DNA of 64,000 nucleotides from Pedobacter nutrimenti (GTDB lineage Bacteria; Bacteroidota; Bacteroidia; Sphingobacteriales; Sphingobacteriaceae). The notes beneath the pieces were generated by a model. That model searched no databases. It saw only the letters and a program-made list of their open reading frames with translations, and was not told where the DNA came from. This document shows, in pieces, positions 17,761 through 26,873 of this stretch. The stretch's first letter is position 1; every line of letters starts with the position of its first letter. Location of the stretch: positions 154,889-218,888 of the forward strand of contig NZ_QKLU01000005.1 of assembly GCF_003208655.1 (NCBI RefSeq), read 5' to 3'. The translations under genes were made by a program, and so were the position numbers.

Positions 17761-18528
17761 CTAATAATCTAACCACGTTTTAAACAAAGGTGCTTTTGTT
17801 CTACTGACTATAACTTCTGTATCCGGACAATTTTTTACCGTTAGTTTTAATTTTCCATTAAAAAAGTTGTGAACTTTTTCAATGGAATTTACATGTAGGA
17901 TATACTGGCGGTTTACCCGGAAGAAGTTTTTAGGTTCCAATTCCTGTTCAAGGGTTTCCAATGTTTGAGGGACGACAATTTTTTCTCCATTGGCCAGATT
18001 TGCATATGTAATGGTCATTTGCGACGAAAAAAAAGCAATATCCTGTACATTGATCTTTCTATAGCCATCTCTGTAGGGCAGAAAAAAACGGGATCTGTAT
18101 TCTTTTGTTTGGATGCGGCTCAGTAATTCTTCGATCAGAGAGGACTGAGGGCCCGATGTCTTGGTAGAATTTTCAAATTTTGTAAACGCAGCTTCCAGTT
18201 CATCCTTTTCAACTGGTTTGAGGAGGTAGTCCAGGCTATTATACTTAAATGCCTGGACAGCGTATTCGTTATATGCGGTTGTAAAGATAACCGGGCATTT
18301 GACTTCTGCCAGATGGAATATTTCAAAACTTATACCATCCGCCAATTGAATATCCATCATGATCAGATCAGGACAGCTATTTTCTGTGAGCCAGTTTATT
18401 GTCTTCTGAATACTTGTTAAAACACCAACGATTTCTAAGTCTGGCCTTATTTCGGAAATTAGTCTTTTTATACGATCGGAATTGGGTTTCTCATCTTCCA
18501 GGATCAATACCTTATTTAGTATATTCAT
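17761..18528 (-). CDS. LytTR-family response regulator
   Basis: 255 residues: CheY-like receiver with acidic residues near the start (LILEDEKP) and phosphoacceptor Asp59 in LIMMDIQLADG, then KPVEKDEL marking the receiver end, and a LytTR DNA-binding domain from ~145 (FFLPYRDGYRKINVQDI; FFRVNRQYILHVNSI). Its start codon shares a base with the stop of the kinase gene upstream, so the two are translationally coupled. Target genes cannot be read. Confidence 0.94.
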   Translation of the reverse strand: MNILNKVLILEDEKPNSDRIKRLISEIRPDLEIVGVLTSIQKTINWLTENSCPDLIMMDIQLADGISFEIFHLAEVKCPVIFTTAYNEYAVQAFKYNSLDYLLKPVEKDELEAAFTKFENSTKTSGPQSSLIEELLSRIQTKEYRSRFFLPYRDGYRKINVQDIAFFSSQMTITYANLANGEKIVVPQTLETLEQELEPKNFFRVNRQYILHVNSIEKVHNFFNGKLKLTVKNCPDTEVIVSRTKAPLFKTWLDY

Positions 18529-19598
18529 TAGATAAGGGGTACTTTTATAGTGAAAGTTTTGTCGGTTTTCTCTACTGTTGGCTTTATGTTACTTAATAGA
18601 GCGTAACGATCGGCGATATTTTTTAGACCTAAGCCAGTAGAGTGGGGCTTTTTAATCAAAGGTAGCAAAGTATTTGATACAACCAATTCATCATAATCAT
18701 TAGAATAGATATCTACAACCAAAGGATTTTCTTCTTCGGTCCTATTGTATTTGATGGCATTTTCAATGAAAAGTTGAAGTGTGACAGGGGGGATCAGTCT
18801 ATCCAGTTTGGATTCATCGATATTAATCCGGAAAATGCTTCCTCCTCCCATCCGGTTGTTAATCAGAAAAAGATAGGCATTTAGAAATTTGAGTTCTTCA
18901 CGTAAAGAGATCAGCTGTTTTTTTGAATTGATCAACAGGTACCGGTAAACTTTTGCGAAATTTTCGGTATACTCATATCCCAACTGCTGATCCTTCAGTA
19001 TGAGCTCAGAAAGTACGCTTAGATTATTGAAAACAAAATGGGGATCAAGTTGAAGTTTAAGGGCCAGCAATTCTGTTTCTGCAGCAAGTTGTTTGTTTTG
19101 GGCAGCCTTTATTTCAAAATCCGCTGCTTTTTTAGTAGCCGTTTTCCAGTTGGTCAGCAAATAATCTCCGGTATTAAAGGCACTAATCATCAAAGCCCAT
19201 ACAATGATAGAAATAAGCGTGTATAATCCTTGCCTTAAGCTAACATGAGGTTGATGAGTGTTTTGGGGGTTAACAAATAGAAAATAAATACATGTCAGAC
19301 AAATGATGAGGAAGAGTACACCTAGAATTTGGAAAAAGGTTTGGGTGAATAAACGTTTTAAGGGCTTCACCGTCCAGGGGATTTTTTTGTTTAACCTCTT
19401 ATCTATCCACAAACTTAATTCCAGAACAATAATACAAAACAACAGATTGATCGTAATATCCATGACGATATAGCGAACAGGCAAAGCAGCAAATTCTTTC
19501 CAATAGGAATAAGGCAATGTAATGAAGGTTGTTAGGTACGAACTTATAAAAGTGAATACAATCATTAGTAAACGCTTTTGTCTGGTCTTTTTCATCAA
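18528..19598 (-). CDS. LytS-like sensor histidine kinase
   Basis: 356 residues. Four hydrophobic segments in residues 1-142, a short coiled coil (KKAADFEIKAAQ), then the His-kinase domain with phosphoacceptor His187 in LQLDPHFVFNNL and an HATPase module (FIENAIKYN; GLGLKNIADRY). Partner of the LytTR regulator encoded directly downstream. Such pairs in Bacteroidota often control envelope functions; the signal is unknown. Confidence 0.94.
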   Translation of the reverse strand: MMKKTRQKRLLMIVFTFISSYLTTFITLPYSYWKEFAALPVRYIVMDITINLLFCIIVLELSLWIDKRLNKKIPWTVKPLKRLFTQTFFQILGVLFLIICLTCIYFLFVNPQNTHQPHVSLRQGLYTLISIIVWALMISAFNTGDYLLTNWKTATKKAADFEIKAAQNKQLAAETELLALKLQLDPHFVFNNLSVLSELILKDQQLGYEYTENFAKVYRYLLINSKKQLISLREELKFLNAYLFLINNRMGGGSIFRINIDESKLDRLIPPVTLQLFIENAIKYNRTEEENPLVVDIYSNDYDELVVSNTLLPLIKKPHSTGLGLKNIADRYALLSNIKPTVEKTDKTFTIKVPLI

Positions 19599-19964
19599 TA
19601 CATAATTTGTTTTTTGTGTAGTCTATTGTTTTCTTTAGCTTTTCCAAAGTCAAAGCCCTTTAATGATAGCTCTGCTTTATTTTAAGATTTTACATATGTA
19701 AAGTCTTGATGTTTGATCGTGTCCGCTATTCTCGGGCTTGAAAGACCAAAATTATGCTCTATTTGTCTTCTTTTTAAATTTTTTATTAGATAACTGTAGT
19801 TAAAAGACATCTGGCTTATAAAGTAGAATATCTTCAAAGAATCGACCATCAGTTCAATTCCTTCGATCAACGATTCACTAAAGATTTTTGCTGTTTCATT
19901 CAAAAAATAAAGTCAATTGGTTTTAACCCGATCTAGTTTTGCAGCACAATAAATAACATAAAAA
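19599..19964. other. intergenic region without a convincing gene
   Basis: 366 bp between divergent genes. A 73-codon minus-strand frame at 19682-19903 exists but has no recognisable homology or signal and I do not call it. A TAGTTTTG -7-like element at 19934-19941 probably serves the gene at 19965. Confidence 0.5.
19934..19941 (+). promoter_or_regulatory. candidate -7 element for the gene at 19965
   Basis: TAGTTTTG matches TAnnTTTG and is followed by GC, as is common. The nearest TTG (19917-19919) is only 14 bp upstream, so the -33 element is uncertain. Confidence 0.4.
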
Positions 19965-20711
19965 ATGAAAAACAAAAACGTAATTACAATGACGAAAATG
20001 GAGTTTGGATTACCCGATGGTCTACGTAAAACATTAATAGCTCTTTTTCTTTTAGTGATTTCTGCACCTACTGTGTCTGCTCAGAAATCGGTGGTACTGG
20101 ATGCTTTTTCTAAACACGGTATTGATGCGGGGATGCTCAATACGGGTAATCTTCAGCCACCGGAAGACTATGCTTTCGATTTTAGGCAAACGACCACGGC
20201 AGCAGGAAAACAAACCACTACTGTAGCCAGATTTGATCCATCCGGTGCCGGGGAAGAGCAATGGAATGTGGTTTCTGTTGATGGGAAATCACCCTCAAAA
20301 TCAGACATCAAGACCTTTAGAAAAAATCAAAGTAAACCCAGTGGATCTGAACAGGCAGATGAGTCAAGCTACAAGATTGAGAAAGAATCATCAGATTATC
20401 TGGTGATCAGCTATAAACAAGATGCAAATACTGTTTCCAAAGACGCTGCTTTTATGAAAGACTGTAGGCTATATATGACAATAAATCTTAGGACAAAGAA
20501 GCTAGAGCAAGTTCAGGCCATTAATGAAAGACCAATAAAAATTAAAATTCTAAATGCAGAAAAATTTGATCTTATTATAAAATATACAAGGAATGAACAG
20601 GCGAAACGTTATTTTCCAATAAGCCAGGACCTTAATATACAAGCTAAGTTTATTGGACAGGCTGTCAACGTACAGACAACTTCTGAGTATTCTAATTATA
20701 CCAAAAAGTAA
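19965..20711 (+). CDS. secreted protein of unknown function
   Basis: 248 residues. A hydrophobic stretch at ~22-40 ending TVSAQ is a signal peptide with a long basic n-region. The rest alternates charged and beta-forming segments (SDYLVISYKQD; CRLYMTINLRTKKLEQVQ) and ends with STEYSNYTKK-like polar residues. I recognise no domain. It has its own promoter-like element and a strong terminator, so it is probably monocistronic. Confidence 0.7.
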   Translation: MKNKNVITMTKMEFGLPDGLRKTLIALFLLVISAPTVSAQKSVVLDAFSKHGIDAGMLNTGNLQPPEDYAFDFRQTTTAAGKQTTTVARFDPSGAGEEQWNVVSVDGKSPSKSDIKTFRKNQSKPSGSEQADESSYKIEKESSDYLVISYKQDANTVSKDAAFMKDCRLYMTINLRTKKLEQVQAINERPIKIKILNAEKFDLIIKYTRNEQAKRYFPISQDLNIQAKFIGQAVNVQTTSEYSNYTKK

Positions 20712-20733
20712 CAACTACCATTGGGTTTGAAAT

Positions 20734-20768
20734 AAAAAGCCTTTAAACCCATGGTTTAAAGGCTTTTT
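20734..20768. terminator. bidirectional intrinsic terminator
   Basis: AAAAAGCCTTTAAACC (20734-20749) and GGTTTAAAGGCTTTTT (20753-20768) are perfectly complementary around a 3-base loop. The A and T tails let it act on both strands, between converging genes. Confidence 0.85.
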
Positions 20769-20851
20769 ATAAGCCAAAAAGACAGAGGAGGGAGCTCAGA
20801 AATCAGAATGAATTGAAAAGATATGGCTTGTACTTGTTTCCAAATAGGCTT

Positions 20852-22144
20852 CTATTTCTTAATCAGTTTATAATTACCACTGGTTTCATCTTTTTTAGCA
20901 GTATAACGATCATTCAGTTCAAGGGTCCAACCGTCACCTGTTATTTTTTTTTCTTCTATTTTGACTGGATTTGTTAGGGAGATTTTATTCCAGTTTGCAC
21001 TCATTAAGGCTCCATTTCCAACGGTCAGAATACCCCATAAGTCAGTAACCCTAATACTGGGATAAACGGTTCCTTTATCTTCTATTGGCATAATGTTCCT
21101 TGGATCGAACGAAACATTCATTTTCTCGAATTGTATTTCAAAATGAGGTTGTTCAATAAATTTGAATTTATACTCAGCAATTAGCTTTTTTGTTTTTTCT
21201 TCCCTTGCTGTCTCTTGTTGAATGATCATTTTTCCATCATCGCTGTTGGATAATCTTTCTACGGACTCTTTTAAGTTGCTGGGTAGGGTAATATTGAAGG
21301 CCTTAATAAAATAATCGGTTAAATTTGTTTTAATTGTGATTTCTTTATTCCAGTTCTTGTTTTTACCGAAAAGCAAATAACCATAAATAGGGACTGTCTG
21401 GTATGCAAAAGAACGAACAAAAGTCGCGTTGTTTAAAAAAGTACTTAAACCATTTACAAAGTGTTCTGTTTGCTCTTTTTTAGTTCTTGCGCTAACAATT
21501 ACTCCTGTAAATTCCGCAATTCCTTCATTTATTTCTAATAGGTTTTCTGTGGTGTCCGATCCGGGGTACTGTAGATGTCTGTACTTTCTAAAGGTCAGGG
21601 CGTTGGTCAAATATTGCTGTACTTCTTTTTTTGTAAAGCATTGGACAGCCTTTTTAAGTGCTTCTAATTCTAAACGTAGGTATATTCTCCCATTTTTTTG
21701 GTCAAGATGATTGTTTTCGGGATTGTAAAGAACAAAGCCCAAGGAAGGTTGTGCAGTATGGAATAGTTCATGGGCAAGTAAATTGATTCTATCTTTTTTG
21801 TTTTGAGAAAGTGGTAGCATGAGCATTGCCCATCTTTTTCCACTAAAATTTACAGCGGTATTCGCAATATTGATGTTGGGAGGTAATACCCCTGAAAAGG
21901 TACCCCCATGGTATTTTAAAAGACCAGCTGTATCGGGTTCGTTTGCAAACACTTCCCGGGTTTTAGGATCAACCAAAAGTATAGGACCGTATAAATTTTT
22001 GTTCCAGAGACCATAACCCCTTTTTGTTTCGACTTTTATCTCGTTAAATAAAATGGGGATATTCTTTTGTAAAGATTGCTTTTCTTGTCCACTTGCGCTT
22101 TGTATAAGTAAAAAGGACAGACCTGTTAAAATTGTCTGCTTCAT
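20852..22144 (-). CDS. secreted HExxH protein, putative zinc metallopeptidase
   Basis: The start at 22144 gives MKQTILTGLS and a signal peptide ending SASGQ; eight more codons are open upstream. Length 430. LLAHELFHTAQPS places HExxH at residues ~125-129, and further on INEGIAEFTGV supplies a Glu in the right kind of position for a third zinc ligand (gluzincin pattern). The rest includes a C-terminal beta domain of ~120 residues. Peptidase activity is inferred from these motifs; the family is not known to me. It is 33 bp after the small membrane protein gene and likely in the same transcript. Confidence 0.7.
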   Translation of the reverse strand: MKQTILTGLSFLLIQSASGQEKQSLQKNIPILFNEIKVETKRGYGLWNKNLYGPILLVDPKTREVFANEPDTAGLLKYHGGTFSGVLPPNINIANTAVNFSGKRWAMLMLPLSQNKKDRINLLAHELFHTAQPSLGFVLYNPENNHLDQKNGRIYLRLELEALKKAVQCFTKKEVQQYLTNALTFRKYRHLQYPGSDTTENLLEINEGIAEFTGVIVSARTKKEQTEHFVNGLSTFLNNATFVRSFAYQTVPIYGYLLFGKNKNWNKEITIKTNLTDYFIKAFNITLPSNLKESVERLSNSDDGKMIIQQETAREEKTKKLIAEYKFKFIEQPHFEIQFEKMNVSFDPRNIMPIEDKGTVYPSIRVTDLWGILTVGNGALMSANWNKISLTNPVKIEEKKITGDGWTLELNDRYTAKKDETSGNYKLIKK

Positions 22145-22177
22145 TGTTGAATTGTTTGTTTTTACCATGGGTGCTTA

Positions 22178-22579
22178 TTACTTTTTTTCAGTCTCCAGAT
22201 CATTGAAAATAGGTCCGGATTTAAATTTCGAACCTATTAAGTAACCTATAAAAGCGCCAAAAAGTGAAGCAAAAATATCTTTATAGTCAAAGAAATTATG
22301 TTTAAAAATGCTTCCTTGAATGAGTTCATAGCCAACAAGCCCTACAACGGTAAATATTGCGTGCTTTTTTAAGGTTAACTTTTGGTATTGAGTGAAATAG
22401 AAGAATACAATAATCAGTCCTGCAAAAAAATTGGGTGAAGAATCTGCAATTCCATAATCGTTAATCTTATTTGCGTAGATATATTGTCTGTAAGCGGATT
22501 TAAATGCTATTGCAATAATGGAAAGGACAATTATGGTAATCCATAAATATTTAGTTTGCAGGAGAGGTTTAAATTTCAT
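22178..22579 (-). CDS. small membrane protein, VanZ-like
   Basis: 133 residues with four hydrophobic segments. The third and fourth contain YELIQGSIFKHNFFDYKDI and LFGAFIGYLIG, the E-x-x-Q ... D-x-x-D ... G-x-x-x-G pattern seen in VanZ-like proteins. Function unknown; it precedes the HExxH gene by 33 bp on the same strand. Confidence 0.6.
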   Translation of the reverse strand: MKFKPLLQTKYLWITIIVLSIIAIAFKSAYRQYIYANKINDYGIADSSPNFFAGLIIVFFYFTQYQKLTLKKHAIFTVVGLVGYELIQGSIFKHNFFDYKDIFASLFGAFIGYLIGSKFKSGPIFNDLETEKK

Positions 22580-22713
22580 TTTTTATTCTTGTTTTGTTCG
22601 TTTTTGGTTTTCGCAACATCACGGGCGGCATAGTGAATTCACAAGTGTTATTTTCTCTAAAAATACTAAACAAAGGGGGAATTCAGTATTGACCATTGTG
22701 AATGGCAAACTTA

Positions 22714-24228
22714 TTAATTTCCGTCAAAGTGAACTCGCACTGTATCATTTATGGCCTGAGTCCCTTCTTTAATCGTTACCTGATTCTCTTCATGTTTTAA
22801 TATGAAATTAATTGTATAGTTATTAATTTTTGTTAACGTATTAAAATCTATTACGAAGTCATCTTGCGATTTCCAATAACCTCTAATTGCATAGATATGG
22901 TTCGAAGAAGGATCCTTAAAATAACGATATTTTGTTCCTATACCTAATGGATAATTGACAACTTTCCCTGCTGAGTTGGTGATCCTGAATAGCGTATCAG
23001 TATAACCAGAGGTGATGATCCGGGCCGTCGAAATATTCAGGCTGTTTTTTTCAAAAATCAGCGTACGGTTGAATAAGCTATCCTGACGAGTGTTTGTTAA
23101 ACTTTCAACGGGCAGAACGCCGCTCATTTTTGCTGCATAGGCAACAGCTACTTTTAAACTATCGTAGGCAAGCTGATTTTTACTTAAAGCATCCAAGTGA
23201 ATTGAATTTCCAATAAGATCACTTAATCCTCCTTTTTCATCCCAGTTATAACCACCTCCGGTAGCAATGACAATGGCATTATATAGTCTATCTATGTGAA
23301 TTTTTTGCCCGCCCCGGCCCTCGGCATTGAAGGAATGGTCATTATCAACCCAAAATCCATAGCCATAGCCTTTATGGTTACTAAATTGGATTTGTATGCT
23401 GGTTGCTTTCTTGATATAATTCGCTGAAATAAGCTGGGCGCTATTCCATTTCCCATTATTCAATAATAAACGTCCTATTTTAGCCATATCATATGGCTTG
23501 AGGGCCAGATCTCCCCACCCGTAATTAACACCCTTATTATTTTTCGTCCAATAGAAATTCTTAATCCCCATTTGTTTAAACAGGTATTTATCTGCAAATT
23601 TTTCCGGAGATAACTTTGTAGAACGGTATAGGATCTCGGCAAGCAGGTAGAAATTACAACTGCAATAAGAGAAATGCTTCCCAGGTGTGTTGGTGCTTGG
23701 AATGTTAAAAATATATGCCGGCCAATCGGATGCTTTAAAAAGCCCGGATAATACAGTTTCCTCATTGTCAGATCCGCAATCCAAACCGGAGGTCATGGTA
23801 AGTAAGTCTTTTATGGTTAAAGTTTGGAAGTTCTTGCTGTAGGACTTAATTTCCGGAAAATAATTTTTGACTAATTCATTTTCGTTAGGGATAAACCTCT
23901 TATCTATGGCAATGCCTACTAATAAAGAGGTGATTGATTTTGTACAGGATGCGATATCATGTTGCAAACTTTTAGTAAAAGGATAAAAGTAGGCATCAAA
24001 GATTATCTTATCATTCCTTATGATCATAAGGCTGTGAACATTTACCTGTTGTGTCCTGACATAGGGGAATATCTCGTTTAATTTAAGAGAGGAAAAACCT
24101 TCTTCTTCAGGTTCCCCTGTTTTAAAATCAGAAAACTCATTGCTGTTTTTAATATTTTGTGACTGTGAAAAAACGTGTTCCGAGTAAACGAAAACTAAGA
24201 TAAGACATAGTAAAAGCTTCTTTTTCAT
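22714..24228 (-). CDS. secreted serine hydrolase, beta-lactamase (class C) fold
   Basis: 504 residues, signal peptide ending HVFSQ. Catalytic motifs of the AmpC-like superfamily: Ser94-x-x-Lys97 in ASCTKS, Tyr188-x-Ser190 in FSYCSCN, and GRGGQKIHID standing in for the KTG motif. The C-terminal ~130 residues form a separate beta-rich domain. Such proteins are usually esterases or D-aminopeptidases rather than true beta-lactamases. Single gene with a 21-bp inverted repeat 47-67 bp upstream. Confidence 0.88.
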   Translation of the reverse strand: MKKKLLLCLILVFVYSEHVFSQSQNIKNSNEFSDFKTGEPEEEGFSSLKLNEIFPYVRTQQVNVHSLMIIRNDKIIFDAYFYPFTKSLQHDIASCTKSITSLLVGIAIDKRFIPNENELVKNYFPEIKSYSKNFQTLTIKDLLTMTSGLDCGSDNEETVLSGLFKASDWPAYIFNIPSTNTPGKHFSYCSCNFYLLAEILYRSTKLSPEKFADKYLFKQMGIKNFYWTKNNKGVNYGWGDLALKPYDMAKIGRLLLNNGKWNSAQLISANYIKKATSIQIQFSNHKGYGYGFWVDNDHSFNAEGRGGQKIHIDRLYNAIVIATGGGYNWDEKGGLSDLIGNSIHLDALSKNQLAYDSLKVAVAYAAKMSGVLPVESLTNTRQDSLFNRTLIFEKNSLNISTARIITSGYTDTLFRITNSAGKVVNYPLGIGTKYRYFKDPSSNHIYAIRGYWKSQDDFVIDFNTLTKINNYTINFILKHEENQVTIKEGTQAINDTVRVHFDGN

Positions 24229-24274
24229 TATCGTTTTTGATCGTTAAATTAACTATACCTATTTATAAACTAGT

Positions 24275-24295
24275 TTCCATTATGTTCTAATGGAA
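24275..24295. repeat. inverted repeat upstream of the serine hydrolase gene
   Basis: TTCCATTA (24275-24282) and TAATGGAA (24288-24295) are perfectly complementary with a 5-bp spacer, 47 bp upstream of the start at 24228. Operator-like; no matching regulator is identifiable. Confidence 0.4.
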
Positions 24296-24417
24296 TAGAC
24301 CTTGATTTTGAATATGGTATGCTCAGCTTAGGTTTCAGCCTTTTTATTCTACTACCTTTTCCGTCCTTACGTGTTTTTTTTATCTATGAGAATTTGAGAC
24401 CATAATCTGTCAAAACA

Positions 24418-24452
24418 AAAAAACCTTAAAATCATTGATTTTAAGGTTTTTT
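24418..24452 (-). terminator. terminator downstream of tRNA-Pro
   Basis: CCTTAAAATC (24424-24433) pairs with GATTTTAAGG (24437-24446) around a 3-base loop, and six flanking A-T pairs extend it. On the minus strand this is a hairpin followed by a T run, ~24 nt after the tRNA. Confidence 0.75.
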
Positions 24453-24475
24453 GATGCTTGTTAGCATTTTTTAAG

Positions 24476-24549
24476 TCGGGGTGGCAGGATTCGAACCTAC
24501 GACCTCCACATCCCAAATGTGGCGCGATACCGGGCTACGCTACACCCCG
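24476..24549 (-). tRNA. tRNA-Pro (anticodon TGG)
   Basis: 74 nt. The acceptor stem CGGGGTG pairs with CACCCCG, followed by discriminator A. The anticodon arm CCACA-TTTGGGA-TGTGG places TGG as anticodon, and GGTTCGAATCC forms the T arm. No CCA is encoded at the 3' end. Confidence 0.95.
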
Positions 24550-24550
24550 A

Positions 24551-24994
24551 ACTTGTTTTACAACTTGTTTTTTAAATTACTTCGTTGTTGGGATTGCAAA
24601 AGTAGAACTTTTACTTTAATAAAAAAATATTTTTTAAAATATTTTTGAGGTTTAGAAAATCTGATGATTTACATTACTCACTGGTATTTCAAAATAGAAT
24701 AAATGTTTAGTTTATTCCTGCATATCTTTCCCGATGTTGCGATGCAAAGGTAAATAAAAAAGGGACATATTTATACCTAAACGCATTTTTTGAAGGGATG
24801 AATTGCTAATTCATTCTTTTTCAAGGAGAAAATTTTTATTATAAATTTAGCGTTCCTGAAAACCAGAGTTTATTTTAGGATAAAAGAGGTTCTAAACATT
24901 AATTTAATGTTGAGGTTAAGTTTAATTTATGTAAAGGTAACATAGGATTACTTCTTTTGCAGGAGTTGTCCGATCTAAATTCAAATCCATTCTT
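24551..24994. other. intergenic region between tRNA-Pro and the TPR regulator
   Basis: 444 bp, AT-rich, no gene. It contains minus-strand TAnnTTTG elements at 24597-24604 (next to the tRNA) and 24745-24752, and an imperfect plus-strand element TTCTTTTG at ~24952-24959 close to the next gene. Confidence 0.5.
24597..24604 (-). promoter_or_regulatory. candidate -7 element of tRNA-Pro
   Basis: On the minus strand TACTTTTG (TAnnTTTG) followed by C lies 47 bp before the tRNA 5' end. No clear TTG is found at normal spacing upstream. Confidence 0.4.
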
Positions 24995-26638
24995 ATGGCG
25001 AACCGTTACCCCTGGCTGCTTCTTTTTATATGGGCTGCTCTGGTACAATTCTGTACACTAAAGAGTGCAGCACAATCTGCAAATGGTTCTATTTTAAAAA
25101 TAACAGAACAACTTGGGCGGCAGTATCCCGATTCTGCTTTCCTGCTGCTCCGGAAACTTTATGCAACAGCGGAAAATAATAAGGACAGCCACAATGCAGG
25201 CGTATGTCTTCAGCAAATGGGACAGGTTTGTTTTAACCAGGGGCATTATGCCCAGTCACTTGATTTTTATCAGAGGGCCGAAAAGAATTTCAGACAGTAC
25301 AAAGACATGCAGCAACTGGCCTCTGTTTTGAACAATATGGGGCTGCTTTTTTATTATAATAAACAAAATGACCAGGCCTGGAAACATTATCAGCAAGCCT
25401 TAATACTTTACAAGCAGGTAAACAACAGGATTGGAATAGCTGAATCTTTAGGGAACCTGGGGCATTTATTTGAAAAACGTCAGCAATATGACAGTGCCCA
25501 GTACTATCAGCACCAGGCCCTTTCTGAATATCAGAAAGCAGGAAGCAAAAATGGGACCGCTAAAATTTATGAGAACCTGGGCAGTATTTATGAAGATCTC
25601 GCTAAATATGACTCTGCACATTACTGTTTTAATAAAGCGATAAATCTTTATCAGAGAGATCATAATGAAGTAGCCAGTATAGAGGTTATCAATAACCTGG
25701 GGGATATTTTAAGAAAAACGGGCAGATACGCAGAAGGGATGAAAGAGACCCGAAGGGCACTGAATTTAGCAGTAAAGACAAATAATTTGTATCAGATTGG
25801 TGCCGCTTACAGGGATATTGCAAAAACATTCAGGCTCATGCACCAGCTGGACAGTGCTTACGATTATCTGGAGCTCAGCAGAAAATATGCCCTGGAAGTT
25901 TATTCCAAGGAGGGTACCCAGCAAACCTCTTTTTTACAAGTTCTGTACGATACCGATAAAAAGAACGATGAGATCATCCGTTTACAGAACATCCGAAAAA
26001 CCAATCGCATCATTTCCATTTCTGTAGGTATTGTACTGGTGCTTCTGGTAACATTGGGCTTGGTCATTTTCAGCAGGCAAAAACTTAAAATCAGAGATGA
26101 GAAGCTGATCGCAAAAAAAAGCAGGGATGTTTATGAAGCGCAAAAAGTCCTGATGCAGGTTGAACTGCGCAACAAACAACTGGAAGAAGATAACCTCAAG
26201 CAGCAACTAGAACTTAAAACCAAAGAATTGACCTCACATACTTTAAACTTGATTCAGAATAACCAATTGCTGGAAGAGCTCAGGGAAAAACTCCAGAAAT
26301 TGGTTAAAGAAGATAAAAGAGATCAGAAAAAACAACTCCAGCAAATGGTCCAGCAAATTACGCAGAGCTTTAATAACGACCAGCACTGGAAAGAATTTGC
26401 CAATATATTTGAACAGGTGCATCAAAGTTTTTATGACAATCTTAAAAAATACAGTGAAGAGCTCACTGCTAACGATAGGAGGCTACTGGCTTTGCTTAAA
26501 ATGAACCTGGCCTCCAGGGACATCGCCCTTCTTCTTGGGATTTCTCCGGATAGTTTGCGTATTGCAAGGTACCGGCTTCGCAAAAAACTCAATATTCCAA
26601 CAGGGGAGAACCTGAGTTCCTTCGTAGAGACCATTTGA
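24995..26638 (+). CDS. TPR-repeat membrane regulator with C-terminal HTH
   Basis: 547 residues. Signal peptide to ~residue 27 (LKSAAQS), then about six tetratricopeptide repeats (for example LNNMGLLFYYNKQNDQAWKHYQQAL-type units) through ~320, one membrane helix (~338-360), a long coiled coil (~365-470) and a C-terminal LuxR-like helix-turn-helix (NLASRDIALLLGISPDSLR; YRLRKKLN). The layout means a periplasmic sensor part and a cytoplasmic DNA-binding end. It lies directly upstream of the TonB receptor/phytase genes on the same strand and may control them; that is inference from position. Confidence 0.9.
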   Translation: MANRYPWLLLFIWAALVQFCTLKSAAQSANGSILKITEQLGRQYPDSAFLLLRKLYATAENNKDSHNAGVCLQQMGQVCFNQGHYAQSLDFYQRAEKNFRQYKDMQQLASVLNNMGLLFYYNKQNDQAWKHYQQALILYKQVNNRIGIAESLGNLGHLFEKRQQYDSAQYYQHQALSEYQKAGSKNGTAKIYENLGSIYEDLAKYDSAHYCFNKAINLYQRDHNEVASIEVINNLGDILRKTGRYAEGMKETRRALNLAVKTNNLYQIGAAYRDIAKTFRLMHQLDSAYDYLELSRKYALEVYSKEGTQQTSFLQVLYDTDKKNDEIIRLQNIRKTNRIISISVGIVLVLLVTLGLVIFSRQKLKIRDEKLIAKKSRDVYEAQKVLMQVELRNKQLEEDNLKQQLELKTKELTSHTLNLIQNNQLLEELREKLQKLVKEDKRDQKKQLQQMVQQITQSFNNDQHWKEFANIFEQVHQSFYDNLKKYSEELTANDRRLLALLKMNLASRDIALLLGISPDSLRIARYRLRKKLNIPTGENLSSFVETI

Positions 26639-26873
26639 TCAAAAGCAACTTAACATTTGTTTAACACCCTCTTAATTAAATGGTAATGGCGTTTTTTGTT
26701 TTTGTAATGATTTGATTTTCAGTTTTTTATGATGTTTTTTTTACTAATGTTGCCTTCCCATATATCCCATTTCAGAAGTGTATCTTTTTTGTATACGGTG
26801 CTTTTTTCAAAGCACTCTTTCTGCTTCCCACCTTTGTCCACGTCAAAATAAACGGCAATCAATTATTCAAAAA

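Noticed and set aside
19682-19903. 73-codon minus-strand frame between the kinase gene and the gene at 19965
   Set aside because: No recognisable domain, signal or partner and no promoter seen; in AT-rich DNA of this length such a frame may be chance.
22714-24228. True class C beta-lactamase giving antibiotic resistance
   Set aside because: The fold and SxxK motif match the superfamily, but the KTG motif is replaced and an extra C-terminal domain is present, so resistance should not be inferred.
26778-26873. N-terminal extension of the TonB receptor
   Set aside because: The ATG at 26874 gives a typical signal peptide; the upstream codons look non-coding.
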